Positions 21,247 to 30,489 of a stretch of 32,588 nt of DNA are shown here, one piece after another (position 1 is the stretch's first letter; every line of letters begins with the position of its first letter). The stretch is from an uncultured Pelosinus sp. GTDB taxonomy: Bacteria; Bacillota; Negativicutes; DSM-13327. The notes under the pieces were generated by a model. That model had not been told where the DNA came from and ran no database searches. It saw only the letters and a list, made by a program, of their open reading frames with translations. The DNA is taken from the NCBI GenBank assembly GCA_946415545.1, contig CAMKSY010000007.1:1-32588 (forward strand), given 5' to 3'. A program made the translations under genes and the position numbers.

Positions 21247-22005
21247 ATGAATATGTTACGTTTAAAAAACATTTATAAAAAATTTAATCATCTAGAAGTT
21301 CTAAAAGGCATCAGCCTTGAAGTCGCGCAAGGAGAGGTTGTGGCTATTATTGGACCTTCCGGATCTGGTAAAAGTACTCTTCTTAGGTGTTTAAACCGAT
21401 TGGAAATCATTGATCAGGGAACCATTGAAATTGAGGGGGAAATTCTTGCCACCCAAGATGCCGAGGGGAAATGTCAGTATGTTTCGGAGCAGAAAGCTCG
21501 GGAAATTTGCTTTAAAATGGGTATGGTATTTCAGCAGTTTAATTTATTTCCTCATATGACAGTAATTGATAATATTATTGAAGCACCGATGCTGGTGAAA
21601 GGAATTAAAAAAGAAATTATTATTCCCGAAGCGGAAGAACTGCTTAAAAAGGTAGGACTATTTGAAAAAAAGAATAGCTATCCATCAAGATTGTCAGGCG
21701 GTCAAAAACAGCGGGTTGCGATTGCAAGAGCTTTAGCGATGAAGCCTGATATTATGCTGTTTGATGAACCCACATCCGCTCTTGATCCAGAGTTAACCGG
21801 AGAAGTATTAAAAGCTATGCGTCAGCTTGCCTTAGAACATATGACAATGATCGTTGTAACCCATGAAATGGCCTTTGCCCGAGAAGTGGCTCAACGTGTT
21901 ATTTTTATGGATAATGGCGATATTGTGGAAGAAGGTACACCGGAACAGATCTTTAACAGTCCGCGGCAGCCACGTACACAAGCATTTTTAAAGAGTATGC
22001 TATAA
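21247..22005 (+). CDS. Amino-acid ABC transporter ATP-binding protein
   Basis: Walker [13 protein letters not shown], signature [17 protein letters not shown], Walker [16 protein letters not shown]. Confidence 0.96.
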   Translation: MNMLRLKNIYKKFNHLEVLKGISLEVAQGEVVAIIGPSGSGKSTLLRCLNRLEIIDQGTIEIEGEILATQDAEGKCQYVSEQKAREICFKMGMVFQQFNLFPHMTVIDNIIEAPMLVKGIKKEIIIPEAEELLKKVGLFEKKNSYPSRLSGGQKQRVAIARALAMKPDIMLFDEPTSALDPELTGEVLKAMRQLALEHMTMIVVTHEMAFAREVAQRVIFMDNGDIVEEGTPEQIFNSPRQPRTQAFLKSML

Positions 22006-22010
22006 GAAAC

Positions 22011-22925
22011 TTAACCTGTTTCCAGACTCTCATCTTTAACATTGGAGCCATTCGTACATAGTTGTAAAAGCAGTATACTGCCAATAACCAAAAGCCCTCC
22101 TAAACTTTGAAGGAATGTAAGAGCTTCTCCCAGTATTAACACTGAGAGTAAGACTGTCAGGACTGGTTCAGCAGTGCTAATGATTGAAGCATTAGCTGCT
22201 CCGATTTTGGTAATGCCAGCAAAAAATCCCAAAATACCTAAAATAGTCCCGAAAACAGCCGTTCCTGCTAACGCCAGCCAGCCGTCGAGAGGAAGCGTTG
22301 CCAAGATAAGCTGACCTGTAGTAATGCTGTAAGCAGCAAAAGCAAAGGCTGCAGCGGAAGATACATAGGCCGTGGCAACTAATGCGTGAACATCTTTTAG
22401 CACTCGATTACCAATGAGAATATAACAAGAATATATAATGGCACTGCTTAAGCCCAGCAGGATGCCTACTTGGCTAAGACCAGTAAATGAGACGCCTAGA
22501 ATAAAAAAAAGACCTAGTAAGCAAATAGCCAGAGAGGCACCTTTCTGCCAGCTAAATTCTTCATCGCCGATCAGGAAAGAAAGAACGCTCACGATCGTAG
22601 GATAGGTAAAGAGCAGCATTTCAGATAGGGAGGCAGGCAGGTATTGCAAGGAAGCTGCAAATGCTAAAGACATAGTGCCGTAGCCCAGTGCTCCCATTAG
22701 ACAGAGCTTAATTATCGTTCTGGCTGGAATCCGAGGCGAAATTTTTAAAAAATGTAATAACGGCCATAGGCATAAGGATGCCAAAACAAAACGCAGGGTG
22801 AGTATAGTAAGGGTATTAGCACCTGCGCCATAGGCGAGTTTAATAAAAATTGCCAAAGTGCTAAAGCCCGCAGCCGATGATAAGACTAATAAAGCACCTA
22901 CATGTTGTTGACTCAGTGGAATCAT
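22011..22925 (-). CDS. EamA/DMT-family transporter
   Basis: 304 aa, about ten TM segments, duplicated EamA architecture. Confidence 0.85.
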   Translation of the reverse strand: MIPLSQQHVGALLVLSSAAGFSTLAIFIKLAYGAGANTLTILTLRFVLASLCLWPLLHFLKISPRIPARTIIKLCLMGALGYGTMSLAFAASLQYLPASLSEMLLFTYPTIVSVLSFLIGDEEFSWQKGASLAICLLGLFFILGVSFTGLSQVGILLGLSSAIIYSCYILIGNRVLKDVHALVATAYVSSAAAFAFAAYSITTGQLILATLPLDGWLALAGTAVFGTILGILGFFAGITKIGAANASIISTAEPVLTVLLSVLILGEALTFLQSLGGLLVIGSILLLQLCTNGSNVKDESLETG

Positions 22926-23111
22926 CTCCTTTGTTCTGTAGTATATTCCTGCCTATAAAAGTAATTTCCTGCGAGTTTATGTTTGATTTATTACAGAAAT
23001 TTTTATTTTGTTACATCCTATTCCGCCGCGTTAAAAAATTGAGTATGTAAATTTATTATTAAAAGGCAATTGCTGAGCCTAGCGATCTTATAAAAATGGT
23101 AATACTTATAG

Positions 23112-23141
23112 TTGGTAGATTGATTGATTATATGATATAAT
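23112..23141 (+). promoter_or_regulatory. Candidate ssrA promoter
   Basis: TTGGTA - 18 nt - TATAAT, upstream of tmRNA precursor. Confidence 0.4.
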
Positions 23142-23226
23142 AAGTACATAATGATACACAGGAGAGTTGTGTGTGTTGAAGCGTACACCCATAGTTTCCG
23201 AGTCATTATCATGCAATGTTGAAATC

Positions 23227-23573
23227 GGGGGCGTAATGGTTTCGACAGGGGTTGTTGTGGCATGGGTAGCGAGCCGGGATTCCATCAGCCCGCAATACGG
23301 TGGAAAAACAATAATTGAAAACAACGAATACGCTTTAGCAGCTTAATGCTAACGTTCTACCGTCTCCCCTCCTGCGGAGAAGGATAGGACGTCACGATGC
23401 AGGATACCTGAGGTCTAATTCTCCGCGGACCGACTGGGAAATTTTAAAGAGATAGCACCAGCGAAGCTCGTCTGTAAGCGTCAATGGAGCGAATGTTAAA
23501 GTACAGAATGCGCTCGGAGAAGCCCATGTAGTAATGCCTTTGGACAGGAGTTCGATTCTCCTCGCCTCCACCA
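23227..23573 (+). ncRNA. ssrA: tmRNA
   Basis: 5' GGGGGCGTAATGGTTTCGACAGGGG and 3' GGACAGGAGTTCGATTCTCCTCGCCTCCACCA (encoded CCA); tag frame GGA AAA ACA ATA ATT GAA AAC AAC GAA TAC GCT TTA GCA GCT TAA (GKTIIENNEYALAA*) at 23302-23346. Confidence 0.97.
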
Positions 23574-23603
23574 TGTAAATCCGGATTTTTTTACAGAAAT
23601 AGT

Positions 23604-23642
23604 AAAAAGCTATTTGTCTAGTAATGGACAAATAGCTTTTTT
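23604..23642 (+). terminator. Terminator downstream of ssrA
   Basis: AAAAAGCTATTTGTC...GACAAATAGCTTTTTT. Confidence 0.85.
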
Positions 23643-23663
23643 AGCGTTTATGATTAGTTGGGG

Positions 23664-23692
23664 AGAACCGTATCATTGGTAACGGCGAAAAA
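23664..23692 (+). repeat. 29-bp direct repeat, copy 1
   Basis: AGAACCGTATCATTGGTAACGGCGAAAAA; 27/29 identical to 30461-30489. Confidence 0.85.
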
Positions 23693-23724
23693 CTAACTGT
23701 ATCTAATAAAATATAAAAATAGCC

Positions 23725-23764
23725 AAAGTTCCTGCAGAATGTTCTAATAACTTGCAGGAACTTT
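23725..23764. terminator. Hairpin following repeat copy 1
   Basis: AAAGTTCCTGCA...TGCAGGAACTTT, 12-bp perfect stem. Confidence 0.7.
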
Positions 23765-23810
23765 ATATTTTTATGGTAAATTTATTAGTTGTGAAGCTTA
23801 ATAGGACGTT

Positions 23811-23907
23811 TAGACTCGAAAAACCGTTCCTAGAGTCTACTGTTGCAACTTTTAATGAGAGTTTTGTTAGGAATGGGATTTTACAATGTTAGTTGTAAAA
23901 TCCCATT
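23811..23907 (+). promoter_or_regulatory. Structured 5' leader (candidate attenuator) upstream of 5'-nucleotidase pseudogene
   Basis: TAGACTC/GAGTCTA stem; loop CCGTTCCTA can pair with TAGGAATGG (23868-23876), which overlaps the 14-bp stem AATGGGATTTTACA/TGTAAAATCCCATT. Confidence 0.45.
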
Positions 23908-23929
23908 TTATATAGGGGAGGTAGCCAAG

Positions 23930-24293
23930 ATGCCTGTTACATTGGACGGTAAATTAGTAATCGCGATATCTTCTCAGGCACTTTTTGATTTAGATGACAG
24001 TAATAAAATTTTTGAGGAAAAGGCGAAGATGAGTATACAGCGTGTCAGATAGAGCACGAAAATGATGTACAGGGGGTAGCCTTTCCGTTAATAAAGCGTC
24101 TATTGGAACTTCGTAATCCGGAAATAAATGAGGACATGGTTGAAATTATTCTAGTTTCTAAGAGTGCTCCAAATACTGGACTCAGAGTTTTAAATTCCAT
24201 AGAATCTCATCAGTTGAATATTACACGTGCGACTTTTTCTCGGGGGAGAACACCTTATAAATATTTAAAGCATTTAATGTAGACTTATATTAA
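23930..24293 (+). pseudogene. 5'-nucleotidase (cytosolic 5'-nucleotidase family) pseudogene, frameshifted and C-terminally truncated
   Basis: Frame 1 MPVTLDGKLVIAISSQALFDLDDSNKIFEEK; shifted frame EDEYTACQIEHENDVQGVAFPLIKRLLELRNPEINEDMVEIILVSKSAPNTGLRVLNSIESHQLNITRATFSRGRTPYKYLK; third frame AFNVDLY*. Confidence 0.8.
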
Positions 24294-24302
24294 AGATTAG
24301 GG

Positions 24303-25877
24303 GTGAATAAATTGGATTTGAACTCAATGGAGACTATGTTTTTAAATGATTGGGGTCAACATGATTTTTCGACGTGGAATGAATCTGACATAAGAGAAGA
24401 CTTTATTGCTCCCTTATTAAGAATACTTGGCTATAGTAAGGGGACAGTAAATGAAATAATTCGAGAACCACATTTAAAGTTAAGTAAACCGTTTCACCGA
24501 GTGGGAAGAAAACATATTTCTATAGATTATGTACCTACTATACGACTAAAATCTTTTTGGATAATTGAGGCCAAGCCGGGAAATAGGAAAAATATGGATT
24601 ATGGAGATTTATTACAGGCTCATCTTTATGCAATCCACCCTGAAATACAGGCTCGTGTTATTGTATTAATTAATGGATGGGAAATTAGGGTTTATGATGT
24701 TTTAAGCATTGAGGATTGGAATCAGCCATTACTAATTTGCACACAGGAAAACTGCAAAGAAAAATTTGAGGAATTGAAAAAGATTATAAGCGCCCCCAAC
24801 ATGCTCAGTTATCAAAGATCACGCTTGTTAGAAATCGCACGAAACACTTTTTCAGTAGAGATAGATGAGCAGCAAATTAAAACCTTCCAATCAGATGTGA
24901 ATAAATTAGTTGCGGAATGTGCGCCAATAGTGCACCAAAACGCTAAACAATTACAGATTATGGCCTGGAAACAAGCCGAGAAAGAAGAAATAGAACAGCT
25001 AAGAAACACAAAAGAAAAATTGTTACTCGTTCATATGGATATTCCTACAGATGCACGTCTTGTATCCGCACAAGAGTATCTTCGACGGATTATTGAAGGA
25101 AATGACAGTGAGAGAATAAGACTGATTGATTTATTAACGATGAATTTTCGAGCAAGACCACATGCAATATTTCGAGTAAACTGTGTTTATATTTTACTTG
25201 TATTGATATCTAGGAATATTGAAATTGGACCATCACTATATTCGCGTAGTGTAAAAGAGAGTTTTGAAGAATTGGTATTAGCGAATGTCTCATATTGGAC
25301 CCTTAGTGATTTGAGTAATTCGTTATGCCATTTAGATAATATATCATTCCGATTGGCAAAAAAAATAGGAATGAAATTTGCTATGGATCATTTGGCAAAG
25401 CGTGTAGGTGACTTGCAAAATACGCTGTCTGTAGAAGATTTATTAAGACAGAGGCCAACAGTAGCAAGGCACATGTGTGGCTTTATTGGTCTATTAGGTG
25501 AAAATTTCTGGCGGGAATTTTGTTCTTTATCTAAGGCGGAAGAAATTTGGAATGGGATTTGGTTGTATGAAAAAATAGAAAACTTCATTGATCAGTTACC
25601 AGATAAGAAATATCCAGATGGAGACTCTGATTTATTATGGTTTGATTACTATGGCAGAGGGTTTGATATGTTGTTATTGGGCACATGGGATGTACTACAT
25701 AATTCTGTTAATGCAATGGCGGAAAAAAATATAAGACAAGAAATATTAGATTTTGCAAAATTAGAGAGAGAGCAGGTTCTTAGTATTATCCCAAGAGCGA
25801 AAGAATGTCCAGACGGCTGGCATCCTGATTCAGAACAACTGCGTAATATTATGGATCGATACCTAAATCTCAGATAA
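24303..25877 (+). CDS. Uncharacterised protein with N-terminal type I restriction R-subunit-like (PD-(D/E)XK) domain
   Basis: IREDFIAPLLRILGYS...ISIDYVPTIRLKSFWIIEAKPGN (D...EAK) followed by a long C-terminal region not recognised. GTG start. Confidence 0.65.
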   Translation: MNKLDLNSMETMFLNDWGQHDFSTWNESDIREDFIAPLLRILGYSKGTVNEIIREPHLKLSKPFHRVGRKHISIDYVPTIRLKSFWIIEAKPGNRKNMDYGDLLQAHLYAIHPEIQARVIVLINGWEIRVYDVLSIEDWNQPLLICTQENCKEKFEELKKIISAPNMLSYQRSRLLEIARNTFSVEIDEQQIKTFQSDVNKLVAECAPIVHQNAKQLQIMAWKQAEKEEIEQLRNTKEKLLLVHMDIPTDARLVSAQEYLRRIIEGNDSERIRLIDLLTMNFRARPHAIFRVNCVYILLVLISRNIEIGPSLYSRSVKESFEELVLANVSYWTLSDLSNSLCHLDNISFRLAKKIGMKFAMDHLAKRVGDLQNTLSVEDLLRQRPTVARHMCGFIGLLGENFWREFCSLSKAEEIWNGIWLYEKIENFIDQLPDKKYPDGDSDLLWFDYYGRGFDMLLLGTWDVLHNSVNAMAEKNIRQEILDFAKLEREQVLSIIPRAKECPDGWHPDSEQLRNIMDRYLNLR

Positions 25878-25960
25878 TAGTTGCATCATTGTATTGGGAA
25901 AAGGTTTATGTGACAGTTTCACCCGTCTATTGCTGGACAAAATGCGGCAGCAGCAACACT

Positions 25961-25985
25961 TAACCCTTCGATTTCGAGGGTTTTG
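25961..25985 (+). terminator. Small terminator-like hairpin between cargo genes
   Basis: AACCCTtCGAtttCGAGGGTTTT. Confidence 0.45.
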
Positions 25986-26026
25986 GAGTTTTAAAATTCC
26001 CTCTTAGCGAAAGGAGGATTTGCGTC

Positions 26027-28423
26027 ATGAGTAAAAAGAAACATAAGCAAAGATTAGTTAAAGCTGATGATTATTATAATGACGGTCTATTTGAACTTGC
26101 TCGATGTGGTAAGGTTGTGTCTATGCGCAATCTAAGTACACCTGAACAGCACGCCCAAATGCAAGCGTTTTATAAAGACGAATACCCGAAAGTTAAAGGA
26201 CGCATAGATGAGAAGGTCAAAAAAATAAAAGAAGAAATATCTGTATGTGATCCTTTAATGATACTTAAATTCACTAAAGACATGGCTATGCTGTCCCATT
26301 TGAATAAGTTTTCTGAGCTTGATTATACGAGCGAAGAAAATATGGTTATCAGGGCTCAGGAATATATCCAAAGCATTTTGGTCTCAACAGAAAACCATTT
26401 TGATGATACTGAATCCAAAGAAGAACAGGAGAAACGATGGCATTCAATTCACGCGGACATAGAAGATTTGTATAAAGAGTTCGTATATTTTTATCATTAT
26501 TGGTCGGTATATAGAGAAGATTCCGGCGAGATTTCTGATGAGATGATGCGCTACATCGTAGAATCTCAGATGCTCTATTTCGTCAGAGGGAAGCGATATC
26601 AAGCATTTGAACTTGAGCCACTCAAAAAACTTTTGCCGCCGCATAATGATGTACTTGTGGAATTGTTTGGTGTTACAACTGAGCAAATAATTGAAGGACT
26701 TGAAAAACTTGAATATTCTATGTCACAGGGTTTAGCGGATGCTTGGATGGACATGGGGAAGAAGTTCGATGAGCTATTTGAAACAGTTGATTTGGAATTA
26801 GACTCCGAAGCAGCAAGTGATGAGGCGCGAAATGTAATGAATCCCATAGTTGAAAAAATATTCGGCGAAGCTTTAAATAACATTTCTCACGTTACCGGAT
26901 GGGATGCAAGACTGATTGATGCTTTGTCTTTTGGCATTGGAGAATATAAAACCTTCTTTGACGACTCAGAGTTTTCGGGCTGGCCGATCATGGAACTGCC
27001 GACCAAGAAGAAACCGTTTATAAAGATAAATGGAATCTCATACGGATTTGATTATTATTCTTTATTCGATAATTTTTATCGAGCATTACAGAAGGCAATC
27101 TTCCGATTGAAACCTGAGTATGTTGATAAATGGAGTAAGCGCCAGAACATAGCCAGCGAAGACATGGTTAAGGCGCTATTTTTGAATCTGCTGCCTGGAG
27201 CAACGGCTTTTACAGGAAATTACTATCCTGCAGGTAGTTCCTTAAAGAAGATGAACGAAAATGACTTGCTTATTACATATGAAAATTATCTGTTTATCAT
27301 CGAAGTAAAAGCGGGCTCCTTCCCCCAGACGCCACCGATCCGTGACTTCGACGCCCATATCAAAGCATATACAAAACTCGCCCAAGAAGCTGATGCTCAA
27401 TGCAGCCGAACTATAAGGTACATAAATGAGCATCAGCCTGCTCTATTCTACGACGCTGAAAAACACAAGAAATTTGATATCAGTAGACTCTCGGATTACA
27501 AAGAAGTCTATTCATTTTCTTTAACCGTTGATAATTTTAACGAATTTGCAGCAAGAGCGGAAAAGCTGAACTTTATCACGCTCTCGAGTAAAACAATTGT
27601 AATTTCGTATGATGATTTATTGTTGTACGAAAACTATTTTGACTCGCCTATAAATTTTCTACATTTTTTGAAGCAGCGGAAGATTGCTATAGATATTCCT
27701 CAAATTGCAATGAGAGATGAACTTGATCACTTAGGCATGTACATTAAACACAACATGTACTCGATTACAGCATCTGAATTCCCAGCAGAGCACATGGTAA
27801 ATTGGCATGGTTATAGAGAAGAGTTGGATAACTATTTCTGCAGATTATATCTGCCAGAGCTAAAGCCAACAAAGCCTAAGCAGGACATGCCTAATGAAAT
27901 AACAGAAATAATCCGGCTGTTAGAACGAGGGACAGACGAAAATAGGATTGATACGGCACATTTCCTCTTAAACTTGTCCTCAGAAGCCAAAGACGATTTT
28001 TGCAAAGCAATTCATCATGCGTTGCGAAGACAGCCTGAAATCGGCAGAATGCTTGTAACGTCTGCCTTCGGGGAAATCAAGTATTGCCTATTCGTTGCTT
28101 CCCCTGGAATCAAAGTCATGAATACATTAGAACGCCAGGATTATGTATTGTCTACAATTTTTAGCGATGAATCAATGCCAATCATGTGGATTGACCTTGA
28201 CTATGATAAGGATGGTAAGCTGCTCGGTGCGAAGGGAAAACAATGCAGTTATAATGACATTCCGGCTGGTGATATTGACCGCTTAAAAGTACTGAGCGTC
28301 AAATATGCAAAAAGCAGGATAGAAAGCTTTAAGCGCCAATATCATAGAAAAGTTGACAGAAATGATCCTTGCCCTTGCGGGAGTGGCAAAAAATATAAGA
28401 AATGTTGTATACAATACGAATAA
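26027..28423 (+). CDS. Uncharacterised SEC-C protein with internal PD-(D/E)XK-like nuclease motif
   Basis: C-terminal RNDPCPCGSGKKYKKCC (SEC-C); internal NENDLLITYENYLFIIEVKAGSF (D...EVK). AAGGAGG RBS. Confidence 0.65.
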   Translation: MSKKKHKQRLVKADDYYNDGLFELARCGKVVSMRNLSTPEQHAQMQAFYKDEYPKVKGRIDEKVKKIKEEISVCDPLMILKFTKDMAMLSHLNKFSELDYTSEENMVIRAQEYIQSILVSTENHFDDTESKEEQEKRWHSIHADIEDLYKEFVYFYHYWSVYREDSGEISDEMMRYIVESQMLYFVRGKRYQAFELEPLKKLLPPHNDVLVELFGVTTEQIIEGLEKLEYSMSQGLADAWMDMGKKFDELFETVDLELDSEAASDEARNVMNPIVEKIFGEALNNISHVTGWDARLIDALSFGIGEYKTFFDDSEFSGWPIMELPTKKKPFIKINGISYGFDYYSLFDNFYRALQKAIFRLKPEYVDKWSKRQNIASEDMVKALFLNLLPGATAFTGNYYPAGSSLKKMNENDLLITYENYLFIIEVKAGSFPQTPPIRDFDAHIKAYTKLAQEADAQCSRTIRYINEHQPALFYDAEKHKKFDISRLSDYKEVYSFSLTVDNFNEFAARAEKLNFITLSSKTIVISYDDLLLYENYFDSPINFLHFLKQRKIAIDIPQIAMRDELDHLGMYIKHNMYSITASEFPAEHMVNWHGYREELDNYFCRLYLPELKPTKPKQDMPNEITEIIRLLERGTDENRIDTAHFLLNLSSEAKDDFCKAIHHALRRQPEIGRMLVTSAFGEIKYCLFVASPGIKVMNTLERQDYVLSTIFSDESMPIMWIDLDYDKDGKLLGAKGKQCSYNDIPAGDIDRLKVLSVKYAKSRIESFKRQYHRKVDRNDPCPCGSGKKYKKCCIQYE

Positions 28424-28441
28424 TTGAGGAAGTGGTACGAG

Positions 28442-29683
28442 ATGAAAAAAGAGACTGTATTAAATGAAATAATAAAGTACTATATAAAATCTCGTGATTT
28501 CAATGGCTTGCCGGTTTATAATATGAAATAGTATAATTATAACATTTTGTGCGAATTGATTGATGAAGGACTTATAGAAGTACTCTCGGAAAAAGAAGTC
28601 ATAAATCCGCATATAAAAGGGTTTAATTATCATATTCCTTTGGAGCGGCAGAAAGAAAATATATCTACGAAGACGAGTTATTCAGTGCTTTATCCAACGA
28701 GAAAGGCACTTGAATCTGTCCCATTAGATTATACTAAGCCATATTCGGTATTGATACAGAAAGGCGAAGAACAATTTAAAATCATCTATTTTAATATTGA
28801 AATATTAGAAAGATATGTTAACAACCCAAAGTTCGTGATAATGGATAATGGGTATCGTGGCAATATTTATGTGAAGGATGAATATATAGATGACAAAACT
28901 ATTGAGGATGAATATATCAAAAACTATGGGATGGCTTATATAGATGTCAAACATCTTGAACGTGCTGTAGGTGTCTTCGTTTGTGATTTGGCAAAGTTAT
29001 CTTCTCAAAAACAGATGTTATGGAAGGGGTTTGAACTTCCGAATCAGCAAAAATGTAAGATAAATTCTGGATTTGTTGATAACTTAATAAAAGGTAAATG
29101 GGTCATGGAAACATGGATTTTTCATGCCCTAATTGAAGAAATGAAAGTTATAAATGAACAGTGTGAACACATGGGAATCCCTAAGTTATTTAATAAAACT
29201 TTTGGAACCCATTATTTTGAGATGCCAGAGGGATTTCGGAATATACTTTTGCCAACTCTAAAAAATTATTATGATTTTGTTCTCGTGTTTGAAAAAATCA
29301 TCGTTCATAATATTTCTTATAAAACATTTCAGAAAGATACTCTACATATACAGGGTATTGACCGCAAGGATGAATTAGGTAAAGATAAGGGGAGCCTCGT
29401 GATGCTTGAAGAATGGCTAGGTAAAAACATCCGAACCCAAGAAAATATCACAGATTTAATCATTAAGCCATTAAAAACCATAAGAAATATTCGTCAAAAG
29501 CCAGCGCATGAATTAACTTCCAATCAATATGATGTCACACTATATCAGGAGCAGTTTGATTTAATAAATGATACATACACAGCAATCAGAGCTATAAGGT
29601 TGTTTTTTTCCAATCACCCTTTAGTAAAGGACGTAAAAGTTCCCGAATATTTGGTTTCTGGAAAGGGCATTGTGAATTATTAG
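28442..29683 (+). CDS. HEPN-like protein with in-frame TAG at codon 30 (ORF track starts at 28547)
   Basis: In-frame MKKETVLNEIIKYYIKSRDFNGLPVYNMK*YNYNILCELIDEGLIEV...; C-terminal KPLKTIRNIRQKPAHEL contains RX4H. 18-nt gap from the preceding gene. Confidence 0.6.
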
Positions 29684-29786
29684 AAATTTATAAGTCAGTC
29701 AGATCTGGTAGACTCAAGCGAAGCCGTCTCCGCGAGTCATTCGCGGGTTGTTCAATGGTCGCAATGGAGAGAGTGAGGTGGATCAA

Positions 29787-30389
29787 ATGCAAAGCAGCGA
29801 AAAGAGAGTTGTATTTAATCAGCTTGTAACACAAATTCATTTATGTAAGATGTGCCCTAGATTAGCAGGGCGCACTAGAGTCTTTTCCGATAAAAATGGA
29901 TCACTTGATGCGAAAGTGCTTTTTGTAGCGGAGGCACCTGGGCGGCTGGGAGCCGACCAAACGGGCATTCCTCTTTATGGGGATCAGACTGGGCGCAACT
30001 TCGATGTACTTCTTTCATCAATATGCTGGGAACGAGCAGAAGTCTTTGTCACCAATGCGCTCCTTTGCAATCCACGAAGTGAATCGGGCAATAATGACAA
30101 GCCTCAAATGGCTGAAATACGGAATTGTGTGCGATTTCTTGAAAAAACTATTGATATCGTTGCACCACGTATTATTGTTCCACTAGGAGTAAAATCCCTT
30201 GACGCTCTCGCCATCATTGAGGAGCACAACATAGAGTTGAGGAGACACGTCGGACAGGACTTTGCTTGGCGTGGAATTCGTTTGGTACCTTTGTATCATC
30301 CAAGTCCGAAAGTATGCAATATCCATCGCAGTTTGAATTTGCAACAGGATGACTTCCGGCGACTCAGTGATCTGTTGATTAATATGTAG
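29787..30389 (+). CDS. Uracil-DNA glycosylase superfamily protein
   Basis: CKMCPRLAGRTRVF, VLFVAEAPGRLGADQTGIPLYGDQTGRNFD, VTNALLCNPRS, PLGVKSLDAL, PLYHPSP; start 29748 or 29787. Confidence 0.85.
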   Translation: MQSSEKRVVFNQLVTQIHLCKMCPRLAGRTRVFSDKNGSLDAKVLFVAEAPGRLGADQTGIPLYGDQTGRNFDVLLSSICWERAEVFVTNALLCNPRSESGNNDKPQMAEIRNCVRFLEKTIDIVAPRIIVPLGVKSLDALAIIEEHNIELRRHVGQDFAWRGIRLVPLYHPSPKVCNIHRSLNLQQDDFRRLSDLLINM

Positions 30390-30460
30390 AGTGTTTTTAT
30401 TGCAGGGCGATGAGGGCATCGTCATTACCTGTAGATTTTTCTCCGTTAGAGATGATACGC

Positions 30461-30489
30461 AGAACCGTATCACTGGTAATGGCGAAAAA
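30461..30489 (+). repeat. 29-bp direct repeat, copy 2
   Basis: AGAACCGTATCACTGGTAATGGCGAAAAA; followed by AGAACTCCTG...CAGGAGTTCT hairpin (30492-30531). Confidence 0.85.

Noticed and set aside
23018-23324. Minus-strand ORFs overlapping the ssrA 5' region
   Set aside because: Overlap tmRNA and its promoter; no protein-like features.
23392-23631. Minus-strand ORF MSITRQIAFYYFCKKIRIYMVEARRIELLSKGITTWASPSAF...
   Set aside because: Antisense of the tmRNA 3' end and terminator; MVEARRIELLS-type ORFs are a known artefact of structural RNA genes.
30183-30473. 96-aa minus-strand ORF
   Set aside because: Antisense to the UDG gene and repeat region.
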